NCBI GenBank assembly: GCA_017591395.1
Contig: WEDG01004982.1
Location: 124,001-188,000, forward strand
Direction: 5' to 3'
DNA length: 64,000 nucleotides
Source: Schistocephalus solidus
Lineage: Eukaryota > Platyhelminthes > Cestoda > Diphyllobothriidea > Diphyllobothriidae
Shown: positions 58,640 to 64,000 of the stretch, one piece after another
Layout: every line of letters begins with the position of its first letter
Numbering within the stretch: the stretch's first letter is position 1
Program-made: the position numbers and the translations under genes
Notes under the pieces: model-generated
What the model saw: only the letters and a program-made list of their open reading frames with translations
What the model was told of the DNA's origin: nothing
Database searches by the model: none

Positions 58640-59310
58640 TTGCATGCCTTAAACAAAGCTAAATACTAGCTAGCCAATGTCCTCTTGTAATATTAGTCTT
58701 AAAAAACAAAGTACCTAACCTAAAGGATTTTCGTATGCAAGTTCTTCGGTCCATTGTACGTACGCTACGTTGGGGATGGGGCTGATCGCGTTCAATTGAT
58801 TTTTTTTGGCATTTAAGCCAGCAGACCAAATTTTTCTAGTAGTATGCATACTTGCCTGCTTTAGACTTGACTGCACAAAGATGATCAAATATCCATGGCA
58901 GGAGAATCTTGGAAGGATGGAAACGAATTCTTTATACACCACGGGTTTTTCGCATTTCTTAGAGACACTCTTTTAGGTAATTGCGACGCTGGTTGCCCGA
59001 AGTCGGTAGTCTGGTACACAAGGCAGAAAGGATGGCATTCTTATGCCGGAAAGCATGGCTAGTTGCTGTTCGCAAGCCTCACAACGTTCTTTGGTTATTA
59101 TATTCTCCATAACGTTGTGGTAGTCGGTCGACTGCGGGAGGAAGCTAGCGCAGGACACGCCATGCGTATGTAAGAGCGCTGAGATCGCAAAGCAGAGGTG
59201 AACTGCAGGAAAGGAAATATTTAAATAGAGAAAGAGATCAACAGTATCACGTGCATTGTCAATGGCCGCGGACACACATCATGAAGTCGCTGCTATAGAT
59301 TTGACACTTA
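58640..59310. other. Gene-free stretch
   Basis: A 100-codon minus-strand frame (58973-59275) contains a few Cys and His residues but no recognisable domain, and it borders REP-A sequence. I see no convincing gene. Confidence 0.3.
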
Positions 59311-59315
59311 TCTAG

Positions 59316-59565
59316 GACAGTTCGACCGTTGAGTTTGAGTATGTTCACCACGTGCTTCACAGCAGACTGAAAGCAAGCTCGGTGACCTGTGCGTGAATTC
59401 GTTCTTAGTGATAGTAGACTTACTGTGCATCTACCGCACCCTCTCTCTCTTCCTTCACCCGCCTCTGCCCAATGCAAACTGAGTCAAGAATACTGGGGTC
59501 AGGATCGGGTGCAGATGGCTGGCATGGCTAAATCCCCACCTAAGCGTACCGCCAGGATCCCTGAT
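59316..59565 (+). repeat. REP-A dispersed repeat, copy 4
   Basis: GACAGTTCGACCGTTGAG, CGGTGACCTGTGCGTGAATT, AGTGATAGTAGACTTACTGT, GCATCTACCGCACCCTCTC, GGGTGCAGATGGCTGGCATG, CTAAGCGTACCGCC. Short form. Confidence 0.75.
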
Positions 59566-59610
59566 CTATAACAAACACTTGACAGGTATTCAAACATACT
59601 AATAAGAGGA

Positions 59611-59790
59611 TATGGGCAGTGGCGTGAAACTCAACACATACAGCCTGGGCCTTCGTGCCACTACACCTATTGCACACCACTACCTTGTTTCAGCCTAACC
59701 TTTGGTCAGAATTTTGCACAGTAAAAAATGGAGTAAAGGCAGTGGCACGTATCTTAGCTCTCACAGTCTGGGCCTGCGTTCCACCGTGAC
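59611..59790 (+). repeat. Short direct repeats between REP-A copies 4 and 5
   Basis: About 52 bp at 59611-59664 (GGCAGTGGCGTGAAACTCA ... CAGCCTGGGCCTTCGTGCCAC) recurs at 59736-59788 (GGCAGTGGCACGTATCTTA ... CAGTCTGGGCCTGCGTTCCAC). The second copy leads straight into REP-A copy 5. Confidence 0.65.
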
Positions 59791-60187
59791 AGTTTGACCG
59801 TCGATTCCGACGAGGTCAACCGTGTGCTCAACAGCAGGGACGGTGACTTACGCGTGCATTAGTTTAAACTGAGAGTATACTTGCGCCGCGGCTACTGCAC
59901 TTGCTCTCTCTTCCCTCATCAGCCTGTGCGGTGTCAAGAGATGGTCAAGAAGACTCGAGGCGGGATCGGCGATGGTTGGACTGCAATAAAGGCTCTATGT
60001 GGTTGATGCAGCAAGAGGCTGCCAGTAAGCGTGCCACCACCCTCACCCCCATGTTCGACATTTTTTGTGGAACAGCATCCCGAATAACGCCTGCCGTGCC
60101 CTGATCTAGCTTCCGTGTTGGTCCGACGCAACTACCGCGTGGCCCGTCTAAGGAGCACGCTTTCAATTGCTTGGTCACAGTCTGCAC
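59788..60187 (+). repeat. REP-A dispersed repeat, copy 5 (long form)
   Basis: GACAGTTTGACCGTCGATTC, GGACGGTGACTTACGCGTG, GGTGTCAAGAGATGGTCAAG, AGTAAGCGTGCCACCACC, GAATAACGCCTGCCGTGCCC and ACCGCGTGGCCCGTCTAAGG. It matches copy 1 through the long tail. Confidence 0.8.
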
Positions 60188-60189
60188 TT

Positions 60190-63050
60190 TCTCCGGATTA
60201 CAATAATTTATAACAGTTTCCTGAATGACCGGCGGCAGATGAACAACGACCGTCTGATTGCTTAATCAAGCTGGCTGTTCTATTGAGTCAAAGTAAAGTC
60301 AAACACCCAAACACTACTCATTGTCAACTGGCACAGAATTTAAAGGTCCCAAAATCTAACATTTTTCGTTGTCTACGACAGGGAGAATAAACGAGAAAAA
60401 ATAGGCATTGTGTGAGGCAAAATAGGGAGAGTCCTAAAGAACTATGACAAGAGAGAACAAATAAATTGGAGGTATCCTTTCCATTTAAAATAAACGAGGT
60501 GTTTATTTCACTTGTTAAATCTAAATCTATTCAAGTTGAACATGACCTCTTTATTTCTACATGTATTTTGCAACCGGTTAGCCCTGAATAGCTGAAAGAT
60601 ATCAAAGATATCGTTTCAGGAGAATTTAATGAACTACACCTTCAAAGCATGTTAAGACAAGCTAGCCAGATGAGAGTCAATTTTATGGAATTATGACTTG
60701 CCAAAAAACGTTTTTCATGTGCAGCTGACCCAGGTACCCTTTCTGCCAAAGAATTCAACAGCATTTTTTCACATAAATAATGGTGAGATCTACGAACTCT
60801 AAACGCAGATTACCGCTTCGTAATTTTACCTGCCGCTAAAGATGGGTAAGCAGCTGTCAGCACACCTCCCGGAGAGCATTGCTCTTAATTACCCTTCTCC
60901 TTATTCCCACATTAGCAGTTTGAGAACGTAGATCAAGGTCCATCAATCTCCACTGTATCCAAAGATTGCAGCCTCCGCACCACAAAAGTCTTCTCCCCGT
61001 GCTGCTCCTTGCCTTGCATCGATAGTGGCCTCTCTACTTTTAATAAATCACTGAGCCACTGAACCTCCAGTTAGTCGGATATTGAGTTTTAATGGGTAGC
61101 TGGATAGCACACCGGCAAATTACAGATTTTTCATAGTAAGAATGCCTACTTTTGCAGATTTAAGTGAAGAAGACTTACCGCATTCCTAGATAGTGCTGAA
61201 AGAAGTGATTAAAATAAACTCTGTTTGTCGTTAACTTCAGTTAACCGTCCACAGATAACAAAAATAGGCAGTAATCAAATTTGGAAATAAAATGCTAGCT
61301 TTTGTTTTCGACAATTGCTACTTGAACTTGTTAAACACCCTCCATGAAGCCCATTAAAACTACACAGCATCTTTGTGCATTGATAGACATTTGCGTGTTT
61401 TATGAGTATGCCCTTTTGGAGTCCCAAATAATTTAAAAAGTAATAACTTGTCCAAAAACCTCAGCAGAGTATGAAGCTGCTAATAAGGAAAGGCCTGAAA
61501 AATGAATAATCATGACTTGAAAGAAGTTCTTACAGAATTATGAAGCTTCTTTTGAAAAATTTATGCAGAATACCTTTTGAGAAAATATCGTCCACAAATA
61601 TTATTTTCGATTACATGCTATCTGAATAAACGTTCATTTGCAATTGCATTCACCTCAAAAGCCCATTTTAAAGTCATTTGTCTTTTAAAAATGGCCTTCA
61701 TGCACATCTTTGGTACTATCCTAGTTCTGCTCCTGGAAAAGATAACGCTAGTAACGAAATAATTTTACAGCAGGATAACTTTGGTGACCATTAAATGGCC
61801 ACTTGCCCTATCTCCTTACCTTCCTTTCTAACAGCATGGCAACAAACGTTGGGTAGTCGTTTTCATAAAACGAACGTTCACATAATCCGTTCAAATTGTT
61901 TTGGCCCAGTGCTTTATATTTGATCATAATCCACCAGATCCCATTTACCCGCTTATTTTTGGTTTTCGTTGCAAGAGACCACCTGGTGATGTCTCGGTAC
62001 GTAGGCTATATATGAAAGTTAAGAGTGTTGTGAATAATGTGAAAAGGTTAAAGACGCATTTCAGGCAAGACGTAGTAAAATGGAAATGAACGCCCTCAAA
62101 AAATAAAGCAAGTTAATTTCGCCTGATTTCGAAATGCTTTACTCCAACAGCTTGCAGTAGCAAGTAAGTATAAAGGAAAAATAAGGATGAAGCAGAATTT
62201 AAGAATGGCTAACCTTGAAAAGGACGAGGTAAACGGAAACTTGTCTTAAAGTACACTTTGAAAAATAATAAACGTTCGTCATAGGAGTACGCTTCATTTA
62301 CACTGGTAAAATCATCGGAAGACGGTTAAATATTGTGCGGATATTCCCTTTAATTTACATATTACTTTCAGACACATATTAGACAGACATAATTGTCCAG
62401 ATTTTAAAAAAATTAAAAACGCTTTTTGTTGTTTACACAAAATTTGAGGAAAACTTTGACATTTAATTCATCTTCATAAGTCTTTTTAATTTTTACTAGT
62501 CGACGATATGAGGTATTTTAAAAGCCATGGTAGCATTTTTGTCATGAAGGTATTCCATTTTCTCGGTCACTTAAGTATTGAACTTGAAATCGAAAAGTCA
62601 GCTTTAGAAGAAAAGCACAAATACGATGCATTTTAAAAAATCGAACTTTATTTTTGCATAAACACAAGTTTTAAATAAAGGAGAATAAAACCCTAACAGC
62701 ACATTTAGAAGCAATGTTTAGATATATCTTATAAACGTTTTTAGATGTTACCCGAAATGGCAGTGCAGAATTTTTCTAAATCAATAATTCTGGAGACAAC
62801 TGTTGTCTGTTGCTAACCGAATTGACCTAAAAAATGCAATCGAGATTAATAATGTTTTAGTTTTGCTTTCTGATAGCAGCCCTATTGTGGACTTGTTAGG
62901 GCAAGTTCGCGAATCCAGTGCAGAGCGTTCCCCGTAAAATTCTGATCGTAAAGCTAGACATTCTGCAGACCCGGTTACTGTTCCTTAAATCGAACCATTT
63001 TTGATTTGGTCCCTGTCAAATATCCTTTTGGTGATTCTAAATCAGCCAAA
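60190..63050. other. Gene-free stretch
   Basis: AT-rich, no gene. The 61-62-codon frames at 61577-61762 and 61901-62089 are short and unsupported; the second is basic but has no known motif. Confidence 0.4.
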
Positions 63051-63179
63051 CTCCTCTATAAAACTATAGAAGCCATGAAATCTTTGAAAACATCGGTTAT
63101 GTTTTACAAATGAAAGATTCATGTGAGCGTATGCCCCTTTCTATCACTTATCCTGCTTCTCCTCTGAGTTCACAGTCAG

Positions 63180-64000
63180 AGAAATGGATAGAGTAGGATG
63201 TGACGTGGTAGTATTTAACCGTAGTTTTCTGGAGCTCTCCTCCAAACATGCTGTTTCCAAGAGGCGAAGGAAATTGGAATGTCCGTTGCGACACCATCCG
63301 TATCTACTTCGGTGGAATGAGGGTCGAACTCATGCGCACTCAGTGGGAACCTTTATTCTTTGGAAACGTAACCGAAGACTGAGAAACGTTCCGGGACATA
63401 CTGCACAGGCTCATGGAAAAACACTGTCAAATTTTGAGAAAAAATGTTAACGAACAGACCACGATGGCTTTCGCAGGCCTTAAAAATCTAAGTTAACAAA
63501 AAGTGGAGATTGTGGAAAAAATCGCTTACGGACGGAACTCCTGCATCTCTAAATGCGTATAAAATGCAGAGAAATTGGGTAAAGGGCCTTAGTTTTAGAA
63601 CAAGACAGGCTTTCGAAGTGGACCTGCTGAACAGGACCACCGTGAACCCGAAACTGTTTTACGGTTACCTCAGGCAGAATACACGGAACAAGGATCCAAT
63701 ACCCCTACTGAGGACCGCCGAGGGCATAGACCTCACTGAAGATGGTGCGAAGGCTAATCATCTTTCGGAATTTTTCCAGTTGGTTTTCACAAAGGAAACG
63801 AGATACGATCACCCTACCGATGGCTTCGAAGCGGATACAATGGTCGAGACTGTTAATTTTACAGAGAATACTGTCCTCAAAGGAACTTTTTGGGGTTAAA
63901 AGGAATCTAAGTGTCCGGGTCCCGATGAAGTACCTGCCAAGCTGTTGAAATAGCTCCCGAGAGAGTTGAAAAAACCACTCTCTACGCTTTTTCCAAGCAT
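63180..64000 (+). mobile_element. CR1-like LINE, endonuclease-RT linker and RT start, cut by the right edge
   Basis: Plus strand. The linker region gives IYFGGMRVELMRTQWEPLFF, FRDILHRLMEKHCQ and RPRWLSQAL followed by a stop. A 129-codon frame (63510-63899) follows: LWKKSLTDGTPAS, FRTRQAFEVDLL, NPKLFYGYLRQNTRNKDPIP, HLSEFFQLVFTKE. After a TAA comes KCPGPDEVPAKLL, the first conserved RT motif of CR1/jockey-type LINEs. Frame shifts near 63450 and at least two stops show decay. The catalytic RT core would lie beyond the window. Confidence 0.8.

Noticed and set aside
1..64000. CRISPR arrays, bacterial operons, rRNA genes or spliced-leader RNA genes
   Set aside because: No direct-repeat arrays with spacers, no Shine-Dalgarno-led gene runs and no rRNA or SL words were found by eye.

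Overview
The window looks like nuclear DNA of a parasitic flatworm. The closest fit I can offer is a diphyllobothriid tapeworm of the Spirometra / Dibothriocephalus / Schistocephalus type. Reasons: very low gene density, AT-rich spacers of several kb, no bacterial-type operons, and decayed retroelements of classes typical of flatworm genomes. These are a CsRn1-like Ty3/gypsy element with a CHCC gag knuckle, several Penelope-like elements with GIY-YIG tails, and LINEs, one of them with a C2H2 zinc-finger tail. The species call is inference, because I could not search a database.

Layout. 1-1.4 kb: minus-strand exon of a rhodopsin-type GPCR that runs off the left edge through a good splice donor, with one frame break. 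1.4-6.25 kb: mostly non-coding, with an inverted repeat, the first copy of a dispersed repeat family (called REP-A here) and an unrecognised minus-strand coding remnant. 6.25-10.71 kb: a minus-strand gypsy element with both LTRs, a tRNA-Trp-type primer site and a purine tract, but dead RT and integrase motifs. It appears to sit inside a tRNA-derived SINE, and a second SINE copy follows. 11-15.2 kb: non-coding, with a 68-nt near-perfect hairpin. 15.55-16.73 kb: gene A, which carries part of a PTB/PH-like fold and has a frame break. 19-20.1 kb: Penelope-like element 1 (minus), abutting a GAA/TTC microsatellite. 22.3-23.7 kb: a second, decayed gypsy RT-RNase H (plus). 25.04-25.41 kb: two tandem 190-bp units abutting REP-A copy 2. 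29.5-30.9 kb: LINE tail with zinc fingers. 32.3-33.5 kb: Penelope-like element 2 (plus). 34.3-35.2 kb: LINE RT tail with a polyadenylation signal and CT tail, followed by an inverted SINE pair. 38.3-38.8 kb: Penelope-type GIY-YIG tail flanked by short direct repeats. 42.53-44.11 kb: gene B, the best protein-coding gene, an intronless 524-codon reading frame with a PTB-like domain related to gene A. 44.4-51.7 kb: AT-rich, no recognisable gene. 51.74-52.05 kb: candidate small secreted basic peptide gene (minus). 53.7-60.2 kb: three more REP-A copies, degenerate direct repeats and a Penelope fragment. 63.2-64 kb: a LINE entering from the left and leaving by the right edge.

Only three loci look like host protein genes with reasonable support: the GPCR exon, gene A and gene B. 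A fourth, the small secreted ORF, is a candidate. Genes A and B lie on the same strand about 26 kb apart and share a domain, so they may be members of one flatworm-specific family. Everything else recognisable is transposon or repeat.
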